Source of the DNA: Pseudoalteromonas flavipulchra NCIMB 2033 = ATCC BAA-314
GTDB lineage: Bacteria > Pseudomonadota > Gammaproteobacteria > Enterobacterales > Alteromonadaceae
Length of the DNA: 64,000 nucleotides
Assembly: GCA_000814665.1 (NCBI GenBank)
Contig: JWIH01000009.1
Location: 124,001 to 188,000 of the forward strand
Direction: 5' to 3'
Below are positions 39,450 through 48,403 of this stretch, one piece after another; the stretch's first letter is position 1, and every line of letters begins with the position of its first letter. Both the position numbers and the translations under genes were made by a program. The notes beneath the pieces were generated by a model. That model saw only the letters and a list, made by a program, of their open reading frames with translations. It ran no database searches and was not told the DNA's origin.

Positions 39450-40528
39450 TACTTAAGCTTCCACTTTAAGTTTTTGTTAACATCATCCATGTTGATATGA
39501 AGTATACCGTCTCTAAACCAACGATACGGACGCTTAGGATATGACTCTAGCTCAGGGCCTTCTTCCCCCATTACTTCATCGTAGAAATCTTGTGAATCTA
39601 GAATAGGTTCAGTAACTTTTTTACTAGCTTTTTTTTGCTTTCTTTCAAAAATCCCAATTATTTCTTCTTGGTAGGAATCAAAATACTCTAGCTTAGTCCC
39701 AAACTGAAACTCCTCATTTATCACTGTTAGGGCCTCACAATAACTGCTATGAGCTAGGTTTAGTTCACTTAAATATTCTATGTCTCTAATTTTTTGTAAG
39801 TACAGGCTATCCTGTGGTGAGTTTACTGTATATTGATCAGGATCAGGCTTTTTAGGAAACACTCTAGTACTTTGTCTAAACTTTTCATTTAACAAAGCAA
39901 ATTCATCTGAGAACGATCTCTCCGAAATTTCCCATTGGTTGCCGACAATATCGGGGGATATTAATAAACCAAGTAAACCATTTAAAACTCGGCCTCGATT
40001 GTTAGAAGGTACAGCTTTACAGTATTCATTTGCTATAGAGTAATATTTTTCAGGTATTGCAGACGAGCTATCGTAGATTTCAAACTTTGATATCACTTCC
40101 TTAAATTTTTGCTCTAGCCTATACGACTTAACTTTTTCCTGCTTATCGTTAAGTGTTGTTCTAGAAAGAATTTTGTCAATTATATCAATCCTTTCTGTTA
40201 TGCTTTTATCTTTCCAGTCAAGTAGTTGGCTATTTGTACTAATTTTTTGTGTTGTGATTAATATGAGTTTTGGGTACTTGGATGTGTCGAAGCTAGGTTC
40301 TAGCCAATTAGCCAACGTATTCCATATATTTTTATGACTATCTGTAAGAGGATCAGAAAAGTGCTTAACTTCGACATTAGCTTCATCTGACATGGCAATG
40401 TCACCGTCTTTTTCAATTAACAGCGATTGATTGGTATCTAGCCTAAAGCACCATTCAACGGCTAAATAATACTGATAAATGATTCCTGCGATACTTGCGG
40501 AAGCATCCTGAGCTAACTTTTTATTCAA
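39449..40528 (-). CDS. ABC-3C CTD-type protein with PD-(D/E)XK-like N-terminal nuclease region
   Basis: A 359-residue protein starting at a TTG (40528) with an AAGGGACTGTAA site before it. Residues about 15-70 read GIIYQYYLAVEW, then LIEKDGDIAM, then VEVKHFSDPLTD, the E...D...ExK pattern of Cap4-like/PD-(D/E)XK nuclease domains. The C-terminal part (IRDIEYLSELNLAHSSYCEA; RWFRDGILHI) matches the CTD found in ABC-three-component proteins. It is the first gene of the three-gene operon and the probable effector; the target, if DNA, is unproven. A charged stretch of lysines and glutamates near residue 310 may be a linker. Confidence 0.72.
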   Translation of the reverse strand: MNKKLAQDASASIAGIIYQYYLAVEWCFRLDTNQSLLIEKDGDIAMSDEANVEVKHFSDPLTDSHKNIWNTLANWLEPSFDTSKYPKLILITTQKISTNSQLLDWKDKSITERIDIIDKILSRTTLNDKQEKVKSYRLEQKFKEVISKFEIYDSSSAIPEKYYSIANEYCKAVPSNNRGRVLNGLLGLLISPDIVGNQWEISERSFSDEFALLNEKFRQSTRVFPKKPDPDQYTVNSPQDSLYLQKIRDIEYLSELNLAHSSYCEALTVINEEFQFGTKLEYFDSYQEEIIGIFERKQKKASKKVTEPILDSQDFYDEVMGEEGPELESYPKRPYRWFRDGILHINMDDVNKNLKWKLK

Positions 40529-40665
40529 TTACAGTCCCTTAATTGTATGTTTCACATAATTCTGCGAAAAGTTATTTTATATTGAACTGATCAACAACTG
40601 TTTGTTATATATCATATTTATGTGTCAAAAGTAAAAGGATCTTGTTAATTTAATTTTAAATTCTA

Positions 40666-40716
40666 TTGAAGCTCGAATTCGGATAATAAGTGCACCACTC
40701 ATGGTTAAACGGTGAG
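40666..40716. repeat. IS30-type end repeat, copy 1 of a direct pair
   Basis: These 51 bases (start TTGAAGCTCGAATTC, including the AAGTGCACCACTC end motif and GTTAAACGGTGAG) recur in direct orientation at 41279-41329 with only about four differences. They mark two separate IS left ends 613 bases apart. Confidence 0.8.
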
Positions 40717-40979
40717 AAGAGGTCAACTGCCTGTTGGTGGTGCTCTGTAATCACCAAAAAACAAGAGTAGATACCATGAGTTACAAGCAGTTGTTCGAAG
40801 GGCAAAGATACCAGGTTGAGGCCTACTTACGTGAGGGTTTTAGCTATAGAGAGATAGGGAAAAGGCTAAAAGTGAGCCACCGCACTATAAGTCGTGAAGT
40901 TAGGCGCAATAGTACTCGAAGTCATATATTGGAAAAATTGTATGCCCTGAAGGTTGTTTGGTTGCAGAGGAAAGCATAG
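40681..40979 (+). mobile_element. Truncated IS30-type element, 5' fragment
   Basis: A left end like that of the element at 30220 is followed by the transposase start at 40776 (SYKQLFEGQRYQVEAYLREG ... YREIGKRLKVSHRTISREVR). IS30-like sequence stops soon after codon 50, and the frame ends at 40979. The catalytic part is absent. The sequence differs from the first element at several codons, so it is a related but separate copy. Confidence 0.75.
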
Positions 40980-41290
40980 AGTCAGGAACATATCGTGTTT
41001 TGTTAACTCCTGAAGGTTAGTTTATTGTTAACTCAATGGAGTAATTGACATAACAAACTAGCGTTTCAGATTTCAAAATATATTTTCTAATCCAATATGA
41101 TTATGCTAGTGAAATAGCACTAACTGATTTTGTCCAAATACGAGTTGCGTAAACGTCCGTTATCGTACTTGGATTTAAGGTATGAAATTGCTGTTGAACG
41201 ACCGAGTTTGGCACTTATGCGACTTTCAGATTTGATTAAGCCCTAACAATCAAACCTGACAGATAAAGTTAAAATTTATTCAAGCTCAAA
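40980..41290. other. Non-coding junk between IS fragments
   Basis: No gene is supported in these 311 bases. A short stretch around 41131-41247 reads as a protein-like remnant (YELRKRPLSYLDLRYEIAVE) before a stop, perhaps the tail of another decayed gene. Composition is AT-rich. Confidence 0.45.
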
Positions 41291-41349
41291 TTCAGATAAT
41301 AAGTGCACCACTCATAGTTAAACGGTGAGTGGTGCACTTATTATCTGAA
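41291..41349. repeat. Perfect 24-bp-arm palindrome of IS30-type ends
   Basis: Arms 41291-41314 and 41326-41349 are exact reverse complements (TTCAGATAATAAG then TGCACCACTCA) around an 11-base loop. The palindrome consists of two IS left ends facing each other. The right arm, extended to 41355, is the exact inverse of 30220-30249. Confidence 0.9.
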
Positions 41350-41504
41350 ATCAGGGTTACAAACCACATGCAAAACAGCCCAAAAAGTCCAGTCATCATA
41401 GTTACACTGAGGGGAAAACAAACCAATAGCTATTCTTACGTTATTCATCTATATTGGGAACATGCATTTGATGCGAACAATTCTTATGTAGTAGGAGAGC
41501 TAAC

Positions 41505-42455
41505 ATGGATCCAGTCACACTTATTTTTGATTACCTTTTTACCATCCAAGCGTTTTTATTGATTTTCGTTATTGTGGTACTAAAAGGGAGTATCAAATTT
41601 GTCCCGCAGAACCGTGCGTGGATTATTGAACGTTTCGGTAAGTATCAATCCACTAAAGAAGCCGGCCTAAACTTTATTCTGCCATTTATCGACCGCGTAG
41701 CCTCCGATAGGAGCTTAAAGGAGCAAGCCGTTGATGTACCATCTCAATCAGCCATAACTAAAGACAATATTTCATTGATTGTTGATGGTGTACTTTATTT
41801 TAGAGTTTTAGATCCGTATAAGGCGACTTACGGTGTTGACGATTATATCTTCGCGGTAACTCAGCTCGCGCAAACCACCATGCGTAGCGAACTAGGTAAA
41901 ATGGAGTTGGATAAAACCTTTGAAGAGCGAGATTTACTTAATACCAACATCGTCGCCGCCATCAACTCAGCTTCTGATCCTTGGGGTATTCAAGTACTGC
42001 GCTACGAGATTAAAGATATTGTGCCACCAAACTCAGTAATGGAAGCAATGGAAGCACAAATGAAGGCTGAGCGTGTGAAACGAGCTCAAATACTAGAGTC
42101 AGAGGGTGACCGTCAAGCCGCAATCAATGTCGCGGAAGGTAAGAAGCAAGCGCAGGTGCTTGCAGCTGAAGCCGAAAAGGCAGAGCAGATCCTAAGAGCT
42201 GAAGGTGAAGCAAAAGCGATTATTGCCGTTGCAGACGCACAAGCCGAAGCCCTTCGTAAAGTCGGTGAAGCCGCAAATACCGAAGAAGGTCAAAAAGCTA
42301 TCCAGCTTGACTTAGCTACAAAAGCCATTGCAGCAAAAGAAGCAATAGCCAAAGAATCTTCTGTGGTATTGCTACCAGACAATGGCACAGATGCAAGTTC
42401 GCTTGTGGCACAAGGCATGTCTATTATTAATACATTAAATAAAAAGCAAGGGTAA
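41505..42455 (+). CDS. qmcA: SPFH/band-7 family membrane protein, QmcA-like
   Basis: A 316-residue protein with one N-terminal membrane segment (FLLIFVIVVLKGSI), the SPFH start FVPQNRAWIIERFGKY, and core motifs VDVPSQSAITKDN and LRSELGKMELDKTFEERD-like sequence (here MRSELGKMELDKTFEERD). A coiled-coil of alanine- and glutamate-rich repeats (AEGKKQAQVLAAEAEKAEQI) follows. Such proteins scaffold membrane microdomains and assist proteases. The start follows AGGAGAGCTAAC. The next gene, nfeD-like, begins five bases later, the standard qmcA/nfeD pairing. Confidence 0.9.
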   Translation: MDPVTLIFDYLFTIQAFLLIFVIVVLKGSIKFVPQNRAWIIERFGKYQSTKEAGLNFILPFIDRVASDRSLKEQAVDVPSQSAITKDNISLIVDGVLYFRVLDPYKATYGVDDYIFAVTQLAQTTMRSELGKMELDKTFEERDLLNTNIVAAINSASDPWGIQVLRYEIKDIVPPNSVMEAMEAQMKAERVKRAQILESEGDRQAAINVAEGKKQAQVLAAEAEKAEQILRAEGEAKAIIAVADAQAEALRKVGEAANTEEGQKAIQLDLATKAIAAKEAIAKESSVVLLPDNGTDASSLVAQGMSIINTLNKKQG

Positions 42456-42460
42456 CACCT

Positions 42461-42913
42461 ATGGCCTTTTTACTTGAGCATTTAGCACAAACCTTAGTAG
42501 TACTAGGAATTGCTTGCCTAATTGTTGAGGTTGCTGTGCTTGGTTTTGCGACCTTTGTACTGTTCTTTTTGGGTCTGTCGCTGGTGATCAGCGGTGGTCT
42601 AATGTACGCAGGCATGCTTGACCAAACTTGGCTGACTGCACTTTGGTTTAATGCGTTAGTCACTACATTATTGGCTGTGTTTTTATGGAAACCACTAAGA
42701 CGCATGCAAGATGTCACTGACAACAAAGAAGTAACCAGTGATTTTGCTGAGCTTACCTTTACGCTAGAAAAGGACTTGAATGCGGATAGTCGTATTTTTC
42801 ATACTTATTCTGGTATTGCGTGGCAACTAAAAAGTAAACAACCTATTACTGCAGGAACACAAGTCAAAGTGGTTAAAAAAGAGGTTGGAGCGTTTTGGGT
42901 AGAGCCTAATTAA
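42461..42913 (+). CDS. NfeD-family membrane protein
   Basis: A 150-residue protein with three hydrophobic segments in the first 75 residues (LAQTLVVLGIACLIVEVAVL, TFVLFFLGLSLVISGGLMYA and WFNALVTTLLAVFLW) and a C-terminal OB-fold-like domain containing YSGIAWQLKS, with AGTQVKVVKKE and FWVEPN at the end. This is the short YbbJ-type NfeD that partners with QmcA-like SPFH proteins. It lies five bases behind that gene and ends at a strong terminator. Confidence 0.88.
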   Translation: MAFLLEHLAQTLVVLGIACLIVEVAVLGFATFVLFFLGLSLVISGGLMYAGMLDQTWLTALWFNALVTTLLAVFLWKPLRRMQDVTDNKEVTSDFAELTFTLEKDLNADSRIFHTYSGIAWQLKSKQPITAGTQVKVVKKEVGAFWVEPN

Positions 42914-42938
42914 GCAAATTGGTATAGCCTTGCGAACA

Positions 42939-42970
42939 AAGTGCCTAACAGCCAATTTTGTTAGGCACTT
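42939..42970 (+). terminator. Rho-independent terminator after nfeD-like gene
   Basis: A perfect 12-bp stem AAGTGCCTAACA/TGTTAGGCACTT encloses an 8-base loop and is followed by TCTGT. It isolates the QmcA/NfeD pair from the exporter operon. Confidence 0.8.
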
Positions 42971-43139
42971 TCTGTAATCCGCAGTATTCAGAAACAACTT
43001 TTTACCTTATTCTCTTTTCGTCTAGTACCTACTCGGTTTACTCTATCTTACACAACAGTTACACTCAAATTTAGGTACAAGGCTAAACACCTCTGAACCA
43101 TGAATAAAATATAATAAAAACAAGGGATTATAATCTACG

Positions 43140-43826
43140 ATGATTCGGGTCGAAAACTTAAGCCGAGTATACGGAAGCGGAGAAACCCAAGTGCATGCAC
43201 TAAAATCAGTTTCTCTAGAAGTAATGGAAGGTGAATTTGTCGCAGTAATGGGGTCTTCTGGCTCTGGAAAGTCTACCTTAATGAATATACTTGGCTGCTT
43301 AGATTCTCCAACTTCCGGCTCTTACTATCTTGCTAATCAAGAAATTCAGGCAGTGGAAGATGAAGCCTTATCACAAATTAGAAATCAAAAAATTGGCTTT
43401 ATCTTTCAAACATTCCATCTACTTACTCGCCTAACCGCACTGGAAAATGTCATCTTACCGCTACGGTACACTGAGACTTCCCCATCAGAGGCAAAAAGTC
43501 GCGGACTTGCCATGCTAAAAAAAGTAGGTCTTGATAGCAGAGCACATCACAAACCCTTCGAAATGTCTGGCGGACAACGCCAACGTGTTGCCATTGCACG
43601 GGCACTCATTAATGAGCCAAAAGTCATTTTTGCCGATGAACCAACTGGCAACTTAGATAGTAAAACCTCGCATGAGATCATGGAATTACTATGTCAGCTA
43701 CACCATCAAGGCCACACGATTGTAATGGTAACGCATGAAGACGATATTGCGGCATATGCCGAGCGTATCATCAGAATGAAAGATGGCGAGAAAGTGGAGG
43801 ATAGCCAATGCGCAGCTATATCATAA
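43140..43826 (+). CDS. MacB/LolD-type ABC transporter ATP-binding protein
   Basis: A 228-residue ATPase with all motifs: Walker A GSSGSGKST, Q-loop IFQTFHLL, signature MSGGQRQRVAIARAL, Walker B VIFADEPTGNLDS and H-loop VTHED. The class (MacB, LolD, FtsE) drives mechanotransmission rather than classical transport. It is the first of five overlapping genes. The next gene starts 19 bases inside it. The ribosome-binding site (AAGGGA, 15 bases upstream) is weak. Confidence 0.92.
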   Translation: MIRVENLSRVYGSGETQVHALKSVSLEVMEGEFVAVMGSSGSGKSTLMNILGCLDSPTSGSYYLANQEIQAVEDEALSQIRNQKIGFIFQTFHLLTRLTALENVILPLRYTETSPSEAKSRGLAMLKKVGLDSRAHHKPFEMSGGQRQRVAIARALINEPKVIFADEPTGNLDSKTSHEIMELLCQLHHQGHTIVMVTHEDDIAAYAERIIRMKDGEKVEDSQCAAIS

Positions 43827-44758
43827 GCATCGCCCTGCTCACCTCTTTGCAGGCTTTTGCCAAACCAATTATCGTTTCGGGTGTTATTAAAGCAGGTGAA
43901 ACTCAGGTCTTTCACGCGCCGATGAGCGACTCTTGGAAGACTCAAATCCAGTGGATGCTGCCCGAAGGTGAAGTTGCTAATAAGGGTGACATCGTCGTCG
44001 TCTATGATTCAGGCTCTATCGCGACCTCAATCGACCAAGATAAAGTAGCGCTCGATGCTGCAAAAGATGAGTACAAACGAATTGAGCAAGACGGCGCCCA
44101 AAAGGTACTAGAAGCTCAGTTTCAGCTGAAAAAAGCCATTTTGCTCGTAGAAAGAGCCAAGATAGATGCTAGCGTGCCAAAGGCCAATATCAGCACCTAC
44201 GACTACGAGCAATACCAGCTGACGTTAGAAAAAGCGATTATCGAAAATCATAAAGCCGAAATAAGTTTAAGCAAGGCCGAAACTGAAGCAAAAGCAAATA
44301 CTCAGAAACAGCGACTGGAAATAAGACGGTTAGAAGCAAGTCTCACGCACAACCAAGAGCAGCTCGAGAAAATGAGTCTAACGGCCAGTAATAACGGCCC
44401 TATTCTGTATGCTGATCACCCTTGGAATGGCAACAAGTTGTTTGCTGGCGCAACTGTACAACCGGGTTGGAAAGTAGCAGAAATCCCTTCTACAGCGGGT
44501 CTGTATCTAGAAGCATGGATCCATGAGGTAGATGCTATTGGCATTAAAGAGGGTCAAACCGCCGATTTAAAATTTGACGCCTTTCGCTCCTCATCAACGC
44601 CAAGTACCCTCACTGAGCTATCAACACAACCTGAAAAGCGCCAAGACTGGGGCCAAGGCATGTATTACCGAGCTAAATTCACATTCAACACCGATTTGCC
44701 ACTACTACCGGGCATGAGCGGAAGCATAACTTTGCCAGGAGAGAAAAATGAAAGTTAA
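43808..44758 (+). CDS. Periplasmic adaptor subunit (HlyD-like), first of three
   Basis: A 316-residue protein with a Sec signal peptide (ISIALLTSLQAFA), no lipobox, a biotinyl-lipoyl-like half (MLPEGEVANKGDIVVVYDSG), a coiled-coil hairpin of about 130 residues and a beta-barrel half (AEIPSTAGLYLEAWIHEVDA; LLPGMSGSITLPG). It is an adaptor of the MacA/HlyD type, shorter than its two neighbours. It overlaps the ATPase by 19 bases and the next adaptor by 11. Translational coupling suggests all subunits form one machine. Confidence 0.82.
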   Translation: MRSYIISIALLTSLQAFAKPIIVSGVIKAGETQVFHAPMSDSWKTQIQWMLPEGEVANKGDIVVVYDSGSIATSIDQDKVALDAAKDEYKRIEQDGAQKVLEAQFQLKKAILLVERAKIDASVPKANISTYDYEQYQLTLEKAIIENHKAEISLSKAETEAKANTQKQRLEIRRLEASLTHNQEQLEKMSLTASNNGPILYADHPWNGNKLFAGATVQPGWKVAEIPSTAGLYLEAWIHEVDAIGIKEGQTADLKFDAFRSSSTPSTLTELSTQPEKRQDWGQGMYYRAKFTFNTDLPLLPGMSGSITLPGEKNES

Positions 44759-45902
44759 GTTACTGGCAGCCATCATTCCACTCTATATACTTGGCTGTAG
44801 TCCGGCCCCCAGCGATATACATATTGTTAAGGCGCAGCCAATCACTATTACAATAGAAGCGAATGGTGAATTAGAATCAAAAAGCCGAGCGTTGATAGCC
44901 CCTCCTTCAATCAAGCGTATGTGGCAATACAAGATAAAGCAGTTAATGCCTGAAAATACCACGGTCCAAAAAGGCCAAATTGTTGTTTCTTTTGACGATC
45001 AGACCGTTAGAGATCGCTTGATGGAATACAATTCGAAGCTAAGCCAAGCGCAAAAAGAACTGGAAAATAAGCAAGCTCAAGTCGAGAAGCAAGAAGAAGA
45101 ATACAAACTCGCACTCGCTGAAGCGCAAATGAACTTTGATAAGGCAAAACGACGCGCAGAGATCATAGATAACTCACGCTCAGACAACGATCGTAAAAAA
45201 GCGCAAATCGACTTCACCATTGCAACCAATGATTTAGAGCTTGCCCGCAGTAAACTCGCTTTTCACCTAGATAACAAAGAGCTGAGTATCCAAATGGCAA
45301 GAAGCAAGGTTGCACGAACGGATGCTGAAGTAAAAGAGCTAAAACGTGATATAGCGCGTTTACAAGTAAAAGCACCGATGGATGGGCTAGTTGCATATCG
45401 AGCAAACTGGGAAGGTGAAAAGCCCAGTGTTGGCGAATCCATGCAATTTGGTCAACCTGTCGTTGAGCTATCAGTTATTGAACAAATGCAAGTAAAAGCA
45501 CAAATTAAAGAAGCCGATTTTGGACGAATTACATTGGGGCAAAAGGTCAAAGTTACCATAGACAGCGCCGACGGTTATGTTATCGGCGGAACACTCGTTG
45601 AAATAGGAAAAGCTTTTAGAGAAAAGTCGCATCAAGATAAAAGCCGCATTGTTGATGCTATTATTGAGCTGGACAAAGTCGATCCCGAAAAGCTGCGGCC
45701 AGGCTTGAGCGCTCGTGTAGAGATAGTGACAGCACAACTCGATAACGCCTTGACCGTGCCATTAAGCGCGTTAAAACAAAGTGCGAATAAAGTGTTTATA
45801 GACACAAATAGCGGAGAGAAAGAGGTCACCGTCTCTTATACCACTCCGACGCTTGCCGTGATTTCTTCTGGAATTAGTCAAGGCGCGGAGGTAAAACTAT
45901 GA
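44748..45902 (+). CDS. Lipoprotein adaptor subunit (HlyD/MacA-like), second of three
   Basis: A 384-residue lipoprotein (lipobox YILGCSP). The lipoyl half contains MPENTTVQKGQIVVSFDDQ, then a long coiled-coil (AQKELENKQAQVEKQEEEYK), the returning lipoyl strand VKAPMDGLVAYRANWEGEKP and the barrel half ending AVISSGISQGAEVKL. The WEGEKP or WRGEKP segment is shared with the next adaptor, so the two are paralogues. Role: periplasmic bridge between the permease and an outer-membrane channel encoded elsewhere. Confidence 0.85.
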   Translation: MKVKLLAAIIPLYILGCSPAPSDIHIVKAQPITITIEANGELESKSRALIAPPSIKRMWQYKIKQLMPENTTVQKGQIVVSFDDQTVRDRLMEYNSKLSQAQKELENKQAQVEKQEEEYKLALAEAQMNFDKAKRRAEIIDNSRSDNDRKKAQIDFTIATNDLELARSKLAFHLDNKELSIQMARSKVARTDAEVKELKRDIARLQVKAPMDGLVAYRANWEGEKPSVGESMQFGQPVVELSVIEQMQVKAQIKEADFGRITLGQKVKVTIDSADGYVIGGTLVEIGKAFREKSHQDKSRIVDAIIELDKVDPEKLRPGLSARVEIVTAQLDNALTVPLSALKQSANKVFIDTNSGEKEVTVSYTTPTLAVISSGISQGAEVKL

Positions 45903-47089
45903 GAAAAACATCACTCGCAGTCATTGTCTCACTATGGTTACTTGGCTGCCAAGAAGCACCTGAGCAGCCAGCGCAACTACTATATACCGTGGAGTCGAAG
46001 CCATTTTCGATTACTGTGGATGCAGAAGGTGAATTGGAAGCCGCAAGTGAAACCGTCATATCTGCCCCAACCTCAGCAAGAGGGGCTCAGACGCTCGCAT
46101 GGATCATGCCTGAGTACACTCAGGTGAAAAAAGGCGATGTTATTGCACGATTCGATGGCAGCCAATTAGAAAGACGAAAACGCTTTACTGAATTCGACAA
46201 AGGCAAAGTCGCACAAGACATTATGGTCACCGATAGTGATCTAACCACAAGAAAGTCCCATTTGGATAGCGACAAGGTTATCGTTAGTGAAGAGAAACAC
46301 TTTGCCGAAACCTTTTCAGTTGACGATGAACGGATCCGCTCAAAGCTCGACATTTTAGATCAAATGCAAAATGTTGAGTATCTCAATGCAAAAGAAGCTT
46401 ATTTTGGCTGGCAGACAGAGCAATTTTCATCTTCTGCTCGTGGAGAAATGGAATTGTTAAAGCTGCAGTCAAAACAGCATGAAAGCAAAATTGCGATGTA
46501 CAACGCTAACTTAGAGGGTCTTGAAGTCATCGCGCCACATGATGGCTTACTTACCCTCAGTGCCGATTGGCGTGGAGAGAAACCCAAATCAGGCCAAGCG
46601 CTATGGCCTGGGCAAAAGATCGGGGGATTACCAGATATTTCATCCCTGCAAGCTAAGCTTTTCGTTCATGAAAAAGAAGCACTTGGCCTTGCGATTGGCC
46701 AAAAGATTGAGTTTACCCTGCTCTCCAATAGCGATGAGCGCTTTGATGGTAAAGTCACAAAAGTATCACCTTACCCACAATCTATTCGTCGTGGAGATCC
46801 ACAAAAATACTATGAGATCATTGCGAGCCTTGATGAGACTCCAGCCCACTTCAAGCCGGGCAATAAAGTACTCGCTACGGTAATTGTCCAAGAAAATAAA
46901 CAAGCGCTACTCGTGCCTAAACATAGCGTGATCAATGATAACAACGCATTTTTTGTTCAAGTTAAAGACGGTAGCCAGTTTAAACGCGTAAAAGTGGAAT
47001 TAGGCCAAAGCAACCTAAGCCATACTGAAGTATTGGCAGGTTTGTCTCCCAAACAACAAATTGCACTCGTCGCGAATAAGGAACTGTAA
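45899..47089 (+). CDS. Lipoprotein adaptor subunit (HlyD/MacA-like), third of three
   Basis: A 396-residue lipoprotein (lipobox WLLGCQEA) with the same domain order as the upstream adaptor: MPEYTQVKKGDVIARFDG, coiled-coil, VIAPHDGLLTLSADWRGEKP, and barrel FKPGNKVLATVIVQENKQALLVPKHSV. It starts with an ATGA overlap with the previous gene and shares one base (TAATG) with the permease. Divergence from the second adaptor suggests a mixed-subunit assembly, not a fresh duplication. Confidence 0.85.
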   Translation: MRKTSLAVIVSLWLLGCQEAPEQPAQLLYTVESKPFSITVDAEGELEAASETVISAPTSARGAQTLAWIMPEYTQVKKGDVIARFDGSQLERRKRFTEFDKGKVAQDIMVTDSDLTTRKSHLDSDKVIVSEEKHFAETFSVDDERIRSKLDILDQMQNVEYLNAKEAYFGWQTEQFSSSARGEMELLKLQSKQHESKIAMYNANLEGLEVIAPHDGLLTLSADWRGEKPKSGQALWPGQKIGGLPDISSLQAKLFVHEKEALGLAIGQKIEFTLLSNSDERFDGKVTKVSPYPQSIRRGDPQKYYEIIASLDETPAHFKPGNKVLATVIVQENKQALLVPKHSVINDNNAFFVQVKDGSQFKRVKVELGQSNLSHTEVLAGLSPKQQIALVANKEL

Positions 47090-48324
47090 TGAAATATTTG
47101 GATTTATTTACCGACGCTATTGTGCAATTAAAGCAGCATAAGCTCAGAACCCTATTGACCTTGCTCGGCATGATTTTTGGTGTGGGTGCCGTAATTGCTA
47201 TGTTAAACATCGGTGAAGGTGCTGAACGAGAAGCGCTAAAAATGATCGATTCTATGGGGATCAATAATGTTATTGTCAGCGCCAAAGACATTGAAGAGAA
47301 TGACCTAAAAGAACAACGAAAACACTCGCAAGGTCTTAATCTATTAGACGGCCAAGTGATTGTCGACGCCCTGCCCTTTGTTAGTGACTTTTCGGCTGAG
47401 CGGTTGGTGGATACCTACCAGATATTTAGCGAATTCGGCAGCTTTGAAGGAGAAGCCGCGGGCGTCACAGCAAACTATTTTAGCCTTGCGCATTATGAAC
47501 TCGCGGCGGGTCGCCTGCTAAATACGGAAGATAGCAAGGAATATAGGCAGGTTGCATTACTCGGCGCAAATACCGCAAAAACTCTGTTTCCCCTCGGGAG
47601 CGCTGTTGGTCAACAAGTAAAAATTAACCATTTATGGTTTGAGGTTGTTGGCATTTTGCAAGCACCGCACCTGAACAAAAAGGAGTTTCAAGGCGTTGCC
47701 CTAGGTGGTGAACAAAGCCGTATTTTTGTTCCGCTAACGACCGCCATTCATCGCTTTAATAAAGGATTACTTGAGCCAGAGGTTACCGAACTAAAACTCG
47801 CTATCGACAAATCTCAGAGTCCAATTTTGGCATCTCAAGCTATCACTAACATATTAACCAATCGCCATAGCGATATTGATGACTATAGGCTAACCATTCC
47901 CGCAGCTTTGCTTGCTCAGCAAAAACAAACACAGGCTATTTTTAATATGGTCATGTCTTGCGTTGCGGGTATATCACTCCTTGTTGGTGGTATTGGTATT
48001 ATGAATATCATGCTCGCAACCGTACTTGAACGAACCAAAGAAATTGGCTTATTACGCGCAATAGGCGCAACCCGGAAAAATATTCAAGTCCAGTTTATTA
48101 CAGAGAGCTTTACCATCTCGATATTAGGCGGACTACTCGGTGTGGTGTTTGGTATTTTACTGTCAGAGATAATTGCATTTTACTCAAATTGGGCGGTGTC
48201 TTGGTCTCTAAGTGCTATTTTCCTATCTTTTAGTATTTGTGCCTTAGTCGGTTTAACATTTGGGGTATATCCAGCCATTAAGGCTTCAAAGCTAGACCCA
48301 ATCGAAGCGCTGCAAAGTGACTAA
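47089..48324 (+). CDS. MacB-like FtsX-fold ABC permease
   Basis: A 411-residue permease with four membrane segments: one near the N-terminus (LLTLLGMIFGVGAVIAMLNI, after KQHKLRT), then a periplasmic domain of about 230 residues, then three C-terminal ones (VMSCVAGISLLVGGIGIMNI, SILGGLLGVVFGILL, LSAIFLSFSICALVGLTFGV). TKEIGLLRAIGATRKNI is the coupling helix signature of MacB/LolC permeases. Unlike MacB, the ATPase is on a separate polypeptide. The gene ends the operon; substrate unknown, perhaps a peptide or lipid-like molecule. Confidence 0.9.
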   Translation: MKYLDLFTDAIVQLKQHKLRTLLTLLGMIFGVGAVIAMLNIGEGAEREALKMIDSMGINNVIVSAKDIEENDLKEQRKHSQGLNLLDGQVIVDALPFVSDFSAERLVDTYQIFSEFGSFEGEAAGVTANYFSLAHYELAAGRLLNTEDSKEYRQVALLGANTAKTLFPLGSAVGQQVKINHLWFEVVGILQAPHLNKKEFQGVALGGEQSRIFVPLTTAIHRFNKGLLEPEVTELKLAIDKSQSPILASQAITNILTNRHSDIDDYRLTIPAALLAQQKQTQAIFNMVMSCVAGISLLVGGIGIMNIMLATVLERTKEIGLLRAIGATRKNIQVQFITESFTISILGGLLGVVFGILLSEIIAFYSNWAVSWSLSAIFLSFSICALVGLTFGVYPAIKASKLDPIEALQSD

Positions 48325-48331
48325 TCAACTT

Positions 48332-48351
48332 GGAGGGCAGTAATGCCCCCC
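48332..48351 (+). terminator. Possible terminator after exporter operon
   Basis: GGAGGGCA/TGCCCCCC forms an 8-bp stem with one mismatch and a GTAA loop, followed by the T-rich TATATTTTAT. It starts eight bases after the permease stop. Confidence 0.55.
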
Positions 48352-48403
48352 TATATTTTATACCTAAATGACTTTTTCTCATGCTGTTTTATGAGCAAAG
48401 TCA

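Noticed and set aside
41329..41562. 77-codon plus-strand frame across the IS palindrome
   Set aside because: It starts inside the IS end repeat and overlaps the QmcA gene start; no ribosome-binding site.
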